In this document: positions 1 through 6,275 of the stretch, piece by piece
How positions within the stretch are numbered: the stretch's first letter is position 1
Layout: each line of letters starts with the position of its first letter
DNA from: a virus
IMG/VR virus record: IMGVR_UViG_3300030098_005028
Location: 121,278-143,058 of that record
Strand: one strand, 5' to 3'
DNA length: 21,781 bases
Position numbers and translations under genes: made by a program
The notes under the pieces: generated by a model
What the model was told of the DNA's origin: nothing
The model's input: only the letters and a program-made list of their open reading frames with translations
Database searches by the model: none

Positions 1-55
1 CAACCGCTTCTGCTAACTTCTCACGGTTCTCTTCGTTGTTCTTGACTTTACTCAT
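1..55 (-). CDS. Partial hypothetical protein, N-terminus only
   Basis: The first 18 codons (MSKVKNNEENREKLAEAV) lie inside the window and the gene runs off the left edge, so nothing can be said about function beyond a charged, lysine- and glutamate-rich start. Its ATG overlaps the stop codon of the preceding 28-codon gene (ATGAGTAA), which suggests translational coupling at the end of the operon that starts near 868. No separate promoter or strong ribosome binding site is visible before it. Confidence 0.55.
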   Translation of the reverse strand, partial: MSKVKNNEENREKLAEAV

Positions 56-134
56 CTTCGAGGTACTCCACATAATCTCCCCACTCAAGTCCAAACATAT
101 CGGTTAGTATATCAATCTGTTCCTGTGATAGCAT
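48..134 (-). CDS. Small acidic hypothetical protein, 28 aa
   Basis: A 28-codon reading frame beginning MLSQEQIDILTDMFGLEW. A GGAG ribosome binding site lies about 9 nt before the ATG. The gene starts inside the last 23 bases of the 62-codon gene upstream, in another frame, and its stop overlaps the next start codon, the packing typical of phage operons. Composition is acidic and probably helical; there is no recognisable domain. It could be a chance frame, but start and stop are both well placed for coupling. Confidence 0.5.
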   Translation of the reverse strand: MLSQEQIDILTDMFGLEWGDYVEYLEDE

Positions 135-300
135 TTTCAATCTCCACTAAGTCGCTGTCATCAACTGACTCTGCTATATGTGACCAATCAAAATCATTAT
201 GGGCGGTGAATAGCTTTACAGTACCATCTTCATTACATATCTCATCACCATTTTCATCACACTTAGAAAATGTACATTCCCAAACTCTTATATCACTCAT
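112..300 (-). CDS. Hypothetical acidic protein, 62 aa
   Basis: Unrecognised 62-residue protein rich in Asp and Glu (about a quarter of residues) with three cysteines in the first 22 residues. The ATG is preceded by a strong GAGGAGA ribosome binding site, and the start overlaps the stop of the upstream 191-codon gene by 8 nt (ATGAGTGA), so the two are probably translationally coupled. It belongs to the operon driven from the promoter at 949-976. No membrane segment or catalytic motif is visible. Confidence 0.75.
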   Translation of the reverse strand: MSDIRVWECTFSKCDENGDEICNEDGTVKLFTAHNDFDWSHIAESVDDSDLVEIENAITGTD

Positions 301-868
301 TGTTCTCTCTCCTCAAATTATCTTCCATGCTCTTTTCATATCGCATTGCGTTGGCAAGAACGATAGCCAATCTTTCAATAACCATTTCTTTAGTACCCGT
401 TAGCTCTTGATACGTTAATGGATCAAGCCCTTCAATTTCCTCGTTCCAGTTGTAAGCTACATTAGGGATTATATGATACACACCTCTGTCGTCATCCCAA
501 CGAATCTTGATGTAAGCAGGTTCATTGCTACCACAGTGTTGTCCAGCATATCGTGTCTGTGGAGCATAAAAACTCTCACTCTCACCAGTGTTTTTGAGAT
601 GTCTGGAATCCTCAAATTGTATGTTAATGAAAATTTCTTTCTCGTCGGAATACCGCTTCTGTTGGTAGGAACGTCTTTTCAAAATATCATTCCCCTTGAA
701 CCTGCCGAAGCTGTATCCGGCTTCTTCGACAGCGGGTTTAATTTCGTCACCAAGTTCTATGAGAACCTCACGTTGGCGTTGTAGCTTTTCTTCTGCCAAC
801 ATCTCTTGATGTTTTGACTCAGCCTCTAAGACTGCCATATTATCATCAATCATTTCTTTTAAGCCCAT
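293..868 (-). CDS. Hypothetical protein with N-terminal coiled coil, 191 aa
   Basis: Unrecognised protein. The first 45 or so residues form a charged heptad-like helix (MGLKEMIDDNMAVLEAESK onwards), followed by a mixed region with several aromatic and charged strands and a C-terminal helix. The ATG at 868 is chosen because AGGAGA lies 6 nt upstream; a longer TTG start at 895 has no such site. It is the first gene after the CGAT-type promoter at 949-976, with a leader of about 70 nt, and is followed by two or three coupled small genes. The coiled coil suggests an oligomeric or scaffold role, but that is inference. Confidence 0.8.
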   Translation of the reverse strand: MGLKEMIDDNMAVLEAESKHQEMLAEEKLQRQREVLIELGDEIKPAVEEAGYSFGRFKGNDILKRRSYQQKRYSDEKEIFINIQFEDSRHLKNTGESESFYAPQTRYAGQHCGSNEPAYIKIRWDDDRGVYHIIPNVAYNWNEEIEGLDPLTYQELTGTKEMVIERLAIVLANAMRYEKSMEDNLRRENNE

Positions 869-948
869 ATCAACTCTCCTATGGTTGGTCTGCAACTAGA
901 ATTTCCTTTTTATGTCAGACAGAGAAACCCCTCTCGATGTCTCACCTA

Positions 949-976
949 ATCATACCATTCATATCGTCATGGTCAA
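949..976 (-). promoter_or_regulatory. mRNA promoter, CGAT class
   Basis: Minus strand TTGACC, N4, CGAT, N8, TATGAT, spacer 16 bp, with an extended -10 TG. Drives the operon starting at 868. Confidence 0.75.
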
Positions 977-987
977 CAGAAAAGTTT

Positions 988-1374
988 TTATTTTCTCAAA
1001 CTTTTTATCAGATTGTTTAGGCTTGCTACGTCTATCGACTCATCATCATCGTCAATATCCGTTGTTTTTACTGGTGATTCTTTAGTTTCATACCTGTTCC
1101 AGCATTTCTCACACCACCAATATTTTTCCCCATCTGTATATGAAGAGTGCCATGAGTTCATTCCACCCTTCATCTTCTTACTACATAGACCACACTTAGC
1201 ATTGCGTGTTCTTGCTGGAACGACTTTCCAGCCATTGAAAACATAATCTACATCATGCTGGCTTAGTTCTTTATTAGATTTTTTAGTTTTACGAGGAAAT
1301 ATATACCCGCAAGCACACTCTCTAACACGAACATGTTGACTTTTATTACAGTCAGGACATTTCTTCTCCGGCAT
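988..1374 (-). CDS. Zinc-ribbon protein, 128 aa
   Basis: The protein has two four-cysteine clusters. Near the N-terminus are CPDC (residues 6-9) and CAC (20-22), a compact zinc ribbon; near residues 61-64 and 88-91 are CGLC and CEKC with intervening Trp residues, a second ribbon. The C-terminus is acidic (DIDDDDES). Such double-ribbon small phage proteins usually bind nucleic acid or partner proteins; the specific role is unknown. The gene overlaps the upstream 96-codon gene by 23 nt and has GGGGGTG before its ATG. It is the last gene of the operon that begins with dCMP deaminase. Confidence 0.8.
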   Translation of the reverse strand: MPEKKCPDCNKSQHVRVRECACGYIFPRKTKKSNKELSQHDVDYVFNGWKVVPARTRNAKCGLCSKKMKGGMNSWHSSYTDGEKYWWCEKCWNRYETKESPVKTTDIDDDDESIDVASLNNLIKSLRK

Positions 1375-1642
1375 TTTTCACCCCCAATACCAATAAGCCA
1401 TTTTTACTCTCAACCTTATCCATTTGATAGAGAGTAACCATAGCATTAAAATCGCTACTTTTTTTACTGTGAGCCATAGTGTAATCTACATTACAGTCAG
1501 AGTTTATATAAATAGCCCAAACATCAGCTTCTTCAGATATTGTCTTCTTCAATTCCTGAATAGCAGAAATAACCTTTTCTTTTTCTTTTTCAACTCTATT
1601 TTCAAAGTCTTCTCCAAACCAATCTATACTGTAGTCTTCCAT
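1352..1642 (-). CDS. Hypothetical protein, 96 aa
   Basis: Unrecognised 96-residue protein with an acidic N-terminus (MEDYSIDWFGEDFENRVEK), a lysine/glutamate-rich helix around residues 18-38 and a mixed C-terminal half. It starts 13 nt after the methyltransferase-like gene and overlaps the zinc-ribbon gene downstream. Its ribosome binding site is weak (AGGAT, far from the ATG), so expression probably depends on coupling within the operon. Confidence 0.7.
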   Translation of the reverse strand: MEDYSIDWFGEDFENRVEKEKEKVISAIQELKKTISEEADVWAIYINSDCNVDYTMAHSKKSSDFNAMVTLYQMDKVESKNGLLVLGVKNAGEEMS

Positions 1643-1655
1643 GATTATATTTATC

Positions 1656-2309
1656 CTATAATCTACTGTTCGAGAAGTGTGGCAGGGATATTCCCTTATG
1701 CCATTTATCTACTGTTAAATCTAACACACCAATACCATTGGCTATAGGATAAAAAGTTACTGACTTCAATACATCTTCTGGCAAGAGACTTCCTTTGATT
1801 TCAAAATCATCAATTATTACTATCGAATCTTTATCTTTTATTTTATTGAATTGTTCTAGTGTCTGTTCCGGTTCATTGCCGCCATCCAGATAATATATAT
1901 GATGATTCCAGTCAAGATTTCCTAAGTATCGGGCTGCATCATCATGTATCAAGACTACTTCATAACCTAATTGCTGTGATGCCAAGAAAGAGTTTGCAAG
2001 ATTATCTAAATTAATATCAACAATAGTGAGTTCTGAACCATGTTCTTTTACATACTTGCCAAATATTAAATCACTCCACCCAGAACCAATCCTCCAATCA
2101 GAATCAAATGTCTCAATAGCTCCTACCTGACAAATACTAACAGGAAGTGGTCTTAATTGATCTAATATAGAATTAAATATATTATCTCTAGTCAAGTTGC
2201 CATTTGAATCTACGTTTATTTCGTTTGACCTCTTTCCAGTCAGTACATCAACAGCAAAATTAAAATTGCTATCAATCCTTGCCTCTTCTTTCGTATTCCC
2301 ATATAGCAT
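1656..2309 (-). CDS. Methyltransferase-fold protein (FkbM/class I-like), 217 aa
   Basis: The order of segments resembles a class I SAM-dependent methyltransferase. Strand one is ICQVGAIETF (about residues 59-68), followed by a glycine-rich GSGWSDLIFGKYV; strand two is ELTIVDIN with an acidic residue at its end; then come a YEVVLIHDD strand, HIYYLDGG and an SIVIIDDFE strand. This order is seen in methyltransferases that act on sugars or small molecules. The classic GxGxG loop is not perfect, so catalytic activity is inferred. The start at 2309 has AGGAG 11 nt upstream. The gene sits between a conserved phage protein and two small genes in the dCMP deaminase operon. Confidence 0.6.
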   Translation of the reverse strand: MLYGNTKEEARIDSNFNFAVDVLTGKRSNEINVDSNGNLTRDNIFNSILDQLRPLPVSICQVGAIETFDSDWRIGSGWSDLIFGKYVKEHGSELTIVDINLDNLANSFLASQQLGYEVVLIHDDAARYLGNLDWNHHIYYLDGGNEPEQTLEQFNKIKDKDSIVIIDDFEIKGSLLPEDVLKSVTFYPIANGIGVLDLTVDKWHKGISLPHFSNSRL

Positions 2310-2385
2310 TCGATAAGAAGCTCCTAGTTATTTTATTTCCTTCTTTTATCTCTTTATTTATCTTCTTAGCTAACCACTTTAGCAT
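2272..2385 (-). CDS. Possible small basic protein, 37 aa
   Basis: A 37-codon frame beginning MLKWLAKKINKEIKEG fills the gap between the 181-codon gene and the methyltransferase-like gene and overlaps the start of the latter in another frame. The composition (basic amphipathic helix) looks protein-like, and without it the gap would be about 90 nt, long for this operon. However, no ribosome binding site precedes its ATG. Treat it as tentative. Confidence 0.28.
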   Translation of the reverse strand: MLKWLAKKINKEIKEGNKITRSFLSNAIWEYERRGKD

Positions 2386-2399
2386 AATGTTATCAATAG

Positions 2400-2945
2400 T
2401 TATGCTTCTAAGCATGAGTGTTCTCTCCACCAGTCTGGTTCTTCTCTACCATTATTCCATACTATTGTAGACTCTCCGGTTTTTTTATTAACCATGTTTG
2501 CACGCTTAAATATATTATAGTAATCCCTATATGCCTGAACCGGATTGGCATTGCGATATTCATCTGGCATTGCCTGTGCTGGTGCAGTAAGTTTACCTTC
2601 TGGAATAACCCAATCGCACCTTGCCATGTATCTTATCCCAGCTTCACAAGCATGTGTTTTTCCATACCTGTAAGTATATTCCTCACATAGAGCAATAGCA
2701 TGTTTCGCTGCCCACTTAAAGTTTTCTCTGGTATCGCCCACCCACCTTGTACATGGATGATTATGATAACCACCTTTGAGAGGAGTACCTTTAGAAGTTA
2801 GTGGCATATCTTTATCTTCAGCACCATTCCTCCTCATTGCTGAACCCATCTGTTGATATAACTCCAATAGCATCTTAACAACGTGCTTATCGCAATGAAA
2901 TCTTGCAGACTCAACAGGACACTCAGATAAATAGAATATGTTCAT
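2400..2945 (-). CDS. Conserved phage protein of unknown function (CDKHVVKM family), 181 aa
   Basis: The protein has signatures I recognise from a family common in marine and T4-like phages but without an assigned role: MNIFYLSECP at the N-terminus, CDKHVVKM (residues 18-25), a HNHPCTRW block, CEEYTYRYGK, AMPDEYRN, NPVQAYRDYY and a C-terminal PDWW. Invariant His, Lys, Arg and Trp suggest a nucleic-acid or nucleotide-binding enzyme, but the function is not established. Its ATG overlaps the dCMP deaminase stop (ATGA), so it is co-translated with a nucleotide-metabolism enzyme, which fits a role in DNA precursor or DNA repair metabolism (inference). Confidence 0.85.
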   Translation of the reverse strand: MNIFYLSECPVESARFHCDKHVVKMLLELYQQMGSAMRRNGAEDKDMPLTSKGTPLKGGYHNHPCTRWVGDTRENFKWAAKHAIALCEEYTYRYGKTHACEAGIRYMARCDWVIPEGKLTAPAQAMPDEYRNANPVQAYRDYYNIFKRANMVNKKTGESTIVWNNGREEPDWWREHSCLEA

Positions 2946-3376
2946 ATACCAATAACTTCCATACCAGATAAACCAATAAATTTCTCAGTAAGTTCTTCAT
3001 GGGTAGCGTCAATCATATGAGGCTTGCTACCATTCTTAGAATAATAAACTTTAGAGATTCCTTTCTGCCACATTAGAATCAAACAATTAAAACATGGCAC
3101 AGTAGTAACATAAGCAATCGCCCCCTCCAAAGATGAATTAGAGTTAAGTATTGCGTTTACTTCTGCATGTATCATCCAAGCATATTTCTTAGGTCTTGTA
3201 TTAGGCAAAACATCATCATCTAATCCTCTTGGAAACCCATTATACCCTTGTGCTAGTATACGATTTTTGTCATCTACAATAACACAACCGCACTTAGTTT
3301 GGGCATCAGGACTCCTCGTTGATGCTAATTCAGCCATTTCTAAGAAATAATCGTTCCAATTAGGTCTATTTAACAT
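2942..3376 (-). CDS. dcd: Deoxycytidylate (dCMP) deaminase
   Basis: Converts dCMP to dUMP, feeding dTMP synthesis during phage replication. The zinc site is complete: His70-Ala-Glu72 (MIHAEVNAIL) supplies one ligand and the catalytic glutamate, and Cys95/Cys98 (PCFNC) the others. The N-terminus (MLNRPNWNDYFLEMA, then TRSPDAQTKCGCVIVD and GYNGFPRG) is characteristic of the family, and 144 residues is normal length. The start at 3376 has no clear Shine-Dalgarno sequence but matches the family N-terminus. It is the first gene of a five- or six-gene operon from the promoter at 3423-3450. The symbol follows the T4 phage usage 'cd/dcd' and is approximate. Confidence 0.92.
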   Translation of the reverse strand: MLNRPNWNDYFLEMAELASTRSPDAQTKCGCVIVDDKNRILAQGYNGFPRGLDDDVLPNTRPKKYAWMIHAEVNAILNSNSSLEGAIAYVTTVPCFNCLILMWQKGISKVYYSKNGSKPHMIDATHEELTEKFIGLSGMEVIGI

Positions 3377-3422
3377 TTATTTCAAATAACGACAGTATTA
3401 AAACGATTTCTTTTGATACCCG

Positions 3423-3450
3423 ATCTTATCATATTATCGTCATAAGTCAA
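3423..3450 (-). promoter_or_regulatory. mRNA promoter, CGAT class
   Basis: Minus strand TTGACT, N5, CGAT, N7, TAAGAT, spacer 16 bp, extended -10 TG. Drives the dCMP deaminase operon. Confidence 0.75.
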
Positions 3451-3745
3451 GCAAAAAATTGTTACTTTGCGGAAAAAAAATAAGATTTTCGACTTTTCCT
3501 CAAACCCCTATTTTTCTAGTGTTTAGATAACATATATACATAGAGAATAACAGTAACAACCATAGGGAGAACGTCTTCGTTTTTTTGAGTCGGTTTTGCC
3601 AGAAAATTTTGTGGTTTCTACTAGGGTCACAAGCAATAAGCAGAATTACTATTAAAAACCCACAAAACTATATTACTATTGTTCAGATTTGGGGCGAAAA
3701 CCCACAAAGTCAAAAACAAGTTTGGGAAAAGTGAGGAAAAAGTTC
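3451..3745. other. Gene-free AT-rich stretch upstream of the large RNA
   Basis: No supported gene. AAAACCCACAAA occurs twice (3655-3666 and 3697-3708). A short hairpin AACG-TCTT-CGTT followed by T residues lies near 3571-3586 and may be a weak plus-strand terminator. Otherwise I see only homopolymer-rich sequence. Confidence 0.5.
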
Positions 3746-3773
3746 TTGCAATCCTTGTTCCCTGTGGTATATT
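3746..3773 (+). promoter_or_regulatory. Promoter of the large structured RNA
   Basis: Plus strand TTGCAA, N16, TATATT with extended -10 (TGG). It lacks the CGAT element of the mRNA promoters. Expected start about 3780, at the beginning of the densely base-paired region. Confidence 0.6.
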
Positions 3774-3779
3774 GTTAGC

Positions 3780-4350
3780 AGGAAAGGACTGGTGGGAGCA
3801 TGTACCCTCCACCTTCTATTAAAAAACCTATAAAAAGTTCTAAAAGTGTTACATGCTCTGGAGGGGGAGTAGCTGGTTACAGTGATGATACCCCTGAGAA
3901 GATCGTGGCGATGGCGGTTATATCATTATAGATATACTCGGTTGGCCTCGCTGGGCAATACCACCCTATCTTGTCGATTTTCGGTTTAGTTATATTAATC
4001 TCGACGGGTTTACGACACAAAATAATAAACTGGGGCTAGGTCTTATCCGAAACTGAGAGAGCAGCGTAGAACGAAATCACTGGAAATGTGACAGAGAGAA
4101 GTTAATATCACGATAATTAAAATATTGCCAAAAAAATTAGCTGCGACAAAACTCGGTAAAATAATAAATGTGGTGTAATATTATAATAACAACCGCAGCA
4201 TCCCTGCGTTTATAATATTGTGTCCTCCTGAGATAAAAGAGTTGACAAAACAGAGTTATGGTAGTGAACTAACTCTGAACAAAGCAACTGCCTATCACTA
4301 GAGGAAGACGGTCACTAATGGTTAAGAACCAGATCGTTGGGAGACACAAC
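3780..4350 (+). ncRNA. Candidate large ornate structured RNA, about 570 nt
   Basis: The region has no credible reading frame, is preceded by a plus-strand promoter and is full of perfect helices. GAGCATGTA (3796-3804) pairs TACATGCTC (3850-3858), while the next six bases CCCTCC can pair GGAGGG after 3858, forming a pseudoknot or a switch. GCGA(T)GGC pairs GCCTCGC around 3908-3950 and encloses TATATC/GATATA. AATATTATA (about 4177) pairs TATAATATT (4211-4219) and encloses CGCAG/CTGCG. CAGAGTT/AACTCTG spans 4251-4279. TGGTT-AAG-AACCA is near 4319-4331. TTGTGTC (4218-4224) pairs GACACAA (4343-4349), closing a 3' domain that ends exactly before the next gene. Size, ornate folding and phage setting recall ROOL and GOLLD RNAs, but I cannot align it to either. 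Strand choice rests on the promoter. Confidence 0.6.
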
Positions 4351-4351
4351 T

Positions 4352-4609
4352 TTATAATCCCCATCTTTCATTCATCTCATCAGCTTCTTCCTGACTGATA
4401 AGTAGTGCATAAACCATAAAGGCACCATTAAGGAAACACTCTTGTCTCCTTACATCCCCTTTTGAAGCAGTCCTTGCACTTTCAACAACAGAGAGAAACA
4501 TCTCCCTATTCTCCCCTAACATTCTAAACCAAACGTCACTAAGATAATTCTTATCTGTTTTGACATTTCTGGCGACACTATTTATCGTTTCTGTTTTTAC
4601 TTCTATCAT
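4352..4609 (-). CDS. Hypothetical protein, 85 aa
   Basis: Unrecognised 85-residue protein, predicted mostly helical, with a segment around residues 60-75 (FLNGAFMVYALLISQEEAD) that is hydrophobic but short for a membrane span and more likely a buried helix. GGGAG lies 9 nt before the ATG. The stop lies 2 nt beyond the 3' boundary of the candidate large RNA on the opposite strand, so the two transcripts converge tightly. Upstream are two copies of the CTTGCT repeat and no obvious CGAT promoter. Confidence 0.7.
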   Translation of the reverse strand: MIEVKTETINSVARNVKTDKNYLSDVWFRMLGENREMFLSVVESARTASKGDVRRQECFLNGAFMVYALLISQEEADEMNERWGL

Positions 4610-4649
4610 AATTATTCTTCTCCCTGCCTAATAATACACAAAACTTTCG

Positions 4650-4750
4650 CTTGCTGTTACGCATAGAAAAGATCTGAATAGTTTTAGTGAGACAGAGAAA
4701 ACTAGCTTGCTGTTGGGCATCAGAATGGGCATCAAGTATGATTAGCTATT
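4650..4750 (+). repeat. CTTGCT-family repeat, two diverged units
   Basis: Units begin at 4650 (CTTGCTGTTACGCATAGAAA, ending in TTTTAGTGAGACA) and 4706 (CTTGCTGTTGGGCATCAG, ending in ATTAGCTATTAC). The second runs into the 3' end of the 92-codon gene. They match the dispersed pattern CTTGCT...AAAAG...TTAGCTG only loosely. Confidence 0.5.
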
Positions 4751-5020
4751 ACTATTGCGTTGACTTGTTCTCAACTTTGAACAATATAAAGATGGTATCT
4801 TCTCTCTGAGAAAATCATCAATATTATTACCAGTAGGTACTAAATCTCCTACAGGAAAGTCTACTTGTGCATTGAAGTGCTGGATAAGATTATTATCATC
4901 CTTGTAGGAAATATGTATATAATACTGTCCCGACTCTTTTGCAGTGTTAATTGCTGAATCAACTTCTCCTTTAACTTTTTCTGAAACTTGTTGCGATCTT
5001 CTTTCCATCTTTTTTGACAT
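4742..5020 (-). CDS. Hypothetical protein, 92 aa
   Basis: Unrecognised protein with a basic N-terminal helix (MSKKMERRSQQVSEKVKGEV), a middle part with strands (YYIHISYKDD, QHFNAQVDFP) and a basic, serine-rich tail. AGGAT lies 8 nt before the ATG. The HFNAQV segment resembles FNAEV in two other small proteins here (10727-11038 and 12699-12896), which may reflect a shared short fold. The gene lies between CTTGCT-type repeats and has no clear promoter; a weak minus-strand TATAAT occurs near 5120. Confidence 0.7.
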   Translation of the reverse strand: MSKKMERRSQQVSEKVKGEVDSAINTAKESGQYYIHISYKDDNNLIQHFNAQVDFPVGDLVPTGNNIDDFLREKIPSLYCSKLRTSQRNSNS

Positions 5021-5039
5021 TATAAATATCCTATTTTTG

Positions 5040-5090
5040 CTTGCTGTTGTATATAGATGTGAACTAGGGTTGTTTGGCAGAGACAGAACA
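5040..5090 (+). repeat. CTTGCT-family repeat unit
   Basis: CTTGCTGTTGTATATAGATG starts at 5040 and the unit ends near GGCAGAGACAG. Its first 20 bases differ from the unit at 5132 by one base. Confidence 0.45.
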
Positions 5091-5131
5091 CATTCCTTCC
5101 TGATCTTCTCCCACTAAATTATATAATTTTG

Positions 5132-5175
5132 CTTGCTGTTGTGTATAGATGTGAACCGTAATAGATTAGGTAATC
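5132..5175 (+). repeat. CTTGCT-family repeat unit
   Basis: CTTGCTGTTGTGTATAGATG followed by TGAACC and ending GATTAGGTAATCC. Close relative of the unit at 5040. Confidence 0.45.
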
Positions 5176-5191
5176 CAAAAAAAAATTCCAC

Positions 5192-5219
5192 AAAAAAACC
5201 CCGCCATCCTTGACGGGGT
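5192..5219 (-). terminator. Rho-independent terminator of the HTH gene
   Basis: On the minus strand ACCCCG pairs CGGGGT (5198-5219) and is followed directly by a run of T. It lies about 20 nt after the stop of the 83-codon gene. Confidence 0.8.
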
Positions 5220-5238
5220 CTTTGTATCATATAAATGA

Positions 5239-5490
5239 TTAGCTTTGAGAATTAACTTCAGCAATAAGTTGATTCAAAGCATCAGCATCAATACCAATTC
5301 CACGTTGTGCTTTTGGCATTTCTTTGAGATCAACTCCTCTTTTTCGGAAGTTCTTTTCTCGGCTTGATACAGCCCCGTAAGTAATCTCCAATTTATTTGC
5401 AACTTCTTGTCGGCTTTCACTCTCTTGCCAAGCTAGTACAAAATCTCTTGGTGACGTTCGTTTTCGTTTGTTTTTGACTTCTTCAGTCAT
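5239..5490 (-). CDS. Small helix-turn-helix DNA-binding protein, 83 aa
   Basis: A basic N-terminus (KNKRKRTSPRDF) leads into a likely helix-turn-helix: SRQEVANKLEITYGAVSS (residues 26-43) followed by a basic recognition-like stretch REKNFRKRGVDL. Similar short phage proteins act as DNA-binding regulators. GAGGAG lies 6 nt before the ATG. The leader between its own -10 box and the start codon contains a perfect 21-bp palindrome (5521-5541), so autoregulation is likely (inference). A terminator follows immediately, making it a single-gene unit. Confidence 0.75.
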   Translation of the reverse strand: MTEEVKNKRKRTSPRDFVLAWQESESRQEVANKLEITYGAVSSREKNFRKRGVDLKEMPKAQRGIGIDADALNQLIAEVNSQS

Positions 5491-5520
5491 GTCAAACTCC
5501 TCTTATAAAAAACCAATTTG

Positions 5521-5541
5521 TTAGTACCAACTTGGTACTAA
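5521..5541. promoter_or_regulatory. Palindromic operator
   Basis: TTAGTACCAA-c-TTGGTACTAA: a perfect 10-bp inverted repeat with a one-base centre, lying just downstream of the -10 box (about +5 to +25) of the helix-turn-helix gene. Position and symmetry suit a repressor dimer. Confidence 0.75.
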
Positions 5542-5552
5542 TTAACAACCCC

Positions 5553-5580
5553 ATCTTATCACTATATCGGCATAGTGCAA
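5553..5580 (-). promoter_or_regulatory. mRNA promoter, CGAT class, embedded in coding sequence
   Basis: Minus strand TTGCAC, N5, CGAT, N7, TAAGAT, spacer 16 bp. The -35 box and CGAT element are the last six codons of the upstream 133-codon gene. Confidence 0.7.
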
Positions 5581-5963
5581 GTATTTTCTTGAAAATTTTC
5601 TCTTAATATTTTTAGTTCTGGATAACCATTAACGACAGCCATTTCTATGTACTTAGCCTGATGAACTGGGTTAAGAGTTTCTCTCTCAACAAAAGTCGTG
5701 TACTTCTTAGGATTATATGTAATGCTTATTTCAGCATCCAGATTCATTGGATCGACCAGTTCCCCTCTTACAAAAGCATGCACATTCTTTACGCCAGTAT
5801 TCCTGACTCTTTGCATGCCCTTTTTACTCACTGAGAATACCGGATTCATTAAACACACATTCAAACCGGAAAGATTCTTATCTACCAGTCCTTTACCCTC
5901 ACCAGACAACGGGCGAACACTGAAAATCTTTTTAGTAATATTAAAGTAAACTTCAACTCTCAT
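5562..5963 (-). CDS. Conserved phage hypothetical protein, 133 aa
   Basis: The protein begins MRVEVYFNITKKIFSVRPLS and contains RNTGVKNVHAFVRGELV (about residues 54-70), features I associate with a widespread phage hypothetical family of the same length; no function is assigned. The structure is predicted mainly beta with strands around residues 1-6, 32-44 and 62-86. AGGAG lies 6 nt upstream of the ATG. The last codons double as the promoter of the downstream helix-turn-helix gene. Confidence 0.8.
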   Translation of the reverse strand: MRVEVYFNITKKIFSVRPLSGEGKGLVDKNLSGLNVCLMNPVFSVSKKGMQRVRNTGVKNVHAFVRGELVDPMNLDAEISITYNPKKYTTFVERETLNPVHQAKYIEMAVVNGYPELKILRENFQENTCTMPI

Positions 5964-5985
5964 AGCAATCTCCTTTTCTGCTTTA

Positions 5986-6013
5986 ATTATACCATTAGTA
6001 TCGGAGTTGTCTA
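5986..6013 (-). promoter_or_regulatory. mRNA promoter, CGAT class
   Basis: Minus strand TAGACA, N4, CGAT, N8, TATAAT, spacer 16 bp, extended -10 TGG. Drives the 133-codon gene. The divergent cassette promoter starts 47 bp away. Confidence 0.75.
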
Positions 6014-6059
6014 GTAATTACTTTAGAAAATACTGTAAAAAAAAATTTAGTTTTTACGC

Positions 6060-6140
6060 TTGACATTGGATGAATATATGGTAAAATCGGCGGGGTAGGT
6101 TTAGAAAAAACACCCCCGTTTTACTGAGGGTGTTTCTTTT
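6060..6140 (+). promoter_or_regulatory. Plus-strand cassette promoter with short terminated RNA
   Basis: TTGACA (6060-6065), N16, TAAAAT (6082-6087), then CGGCGGGG and TTTAG. AAACACCC (6108-6115) pairs GGGTGTTT (6128-6135), with T residues on both sides, so it can stop transcription in both directions. The predicted plus RNA is about 50 nt. Confidence 0.65.
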
Positions 6141-6146
6141 CCGCTG

Positions 6147-6209
6147 CTATTCTCCGGCGATTCCCGCACAGAAGCAAGCAATCATTAGGAATATAATTAA
6201 GACAGCCAT
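6147..6209 (-). CDS. Possible membrane micropeptide, 20 aa
   Basis: A 20-codon frame (MAVLIIFLMIACFC and a short Gly/Ala tail) is almost wholly hydrophobic, with GGGAG six nt before the ATG. It lies 67 nt after the DUF932 gene and before the terminator at 6108-6135, so it would be on the same transcript. Length alone gives little statistical support; the ribosome binding site and hydrophobicity favour it. Confidence 0.4.
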   Translation of the reverse strand: MAVLIIFLMIACFCAGIAGE

Positions 6210-6233
6210 GTCAATCTCCCAAAAGATGATAGT

Positions 6234-6256
6234 GGGGGCAGGACAATCCTACCCCC
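6234..6256 (-). other. Intercistronic hairpin after DUF932
   Basis: GGGGGTAGGA pairs TCCTGCCCCC on the minus strand with one wobble and a 3-nt loop. There is no T-run, so it is more likely an mRNA stability or processing element than a terminator. Confidence 0.5.
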
Positions 6257-6275
6257 TTATTCTACCACCTGTCGG

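Noticed and set aside
3627-3812. Minus-strand reading frame of 61 codons
   Set aside because: No ribosome binding site or CGAT promoter, odd composition, and it overlaps the promoter and first helices of the candidate large RNA.
3780-4350. Group I or group II intron
   Set aside because: No interrupted gene flanks the region, no domain V-like hairpin or P7 core was recognised, and no intron-encoded protein is present.
5110-5160. Minus-strand promoter for the 92-codon gene
   Set aside because: A TATAAT is present but the -35 box is poor, the CGAT element is missing and it lies inside a repeat; not strong enough to list.
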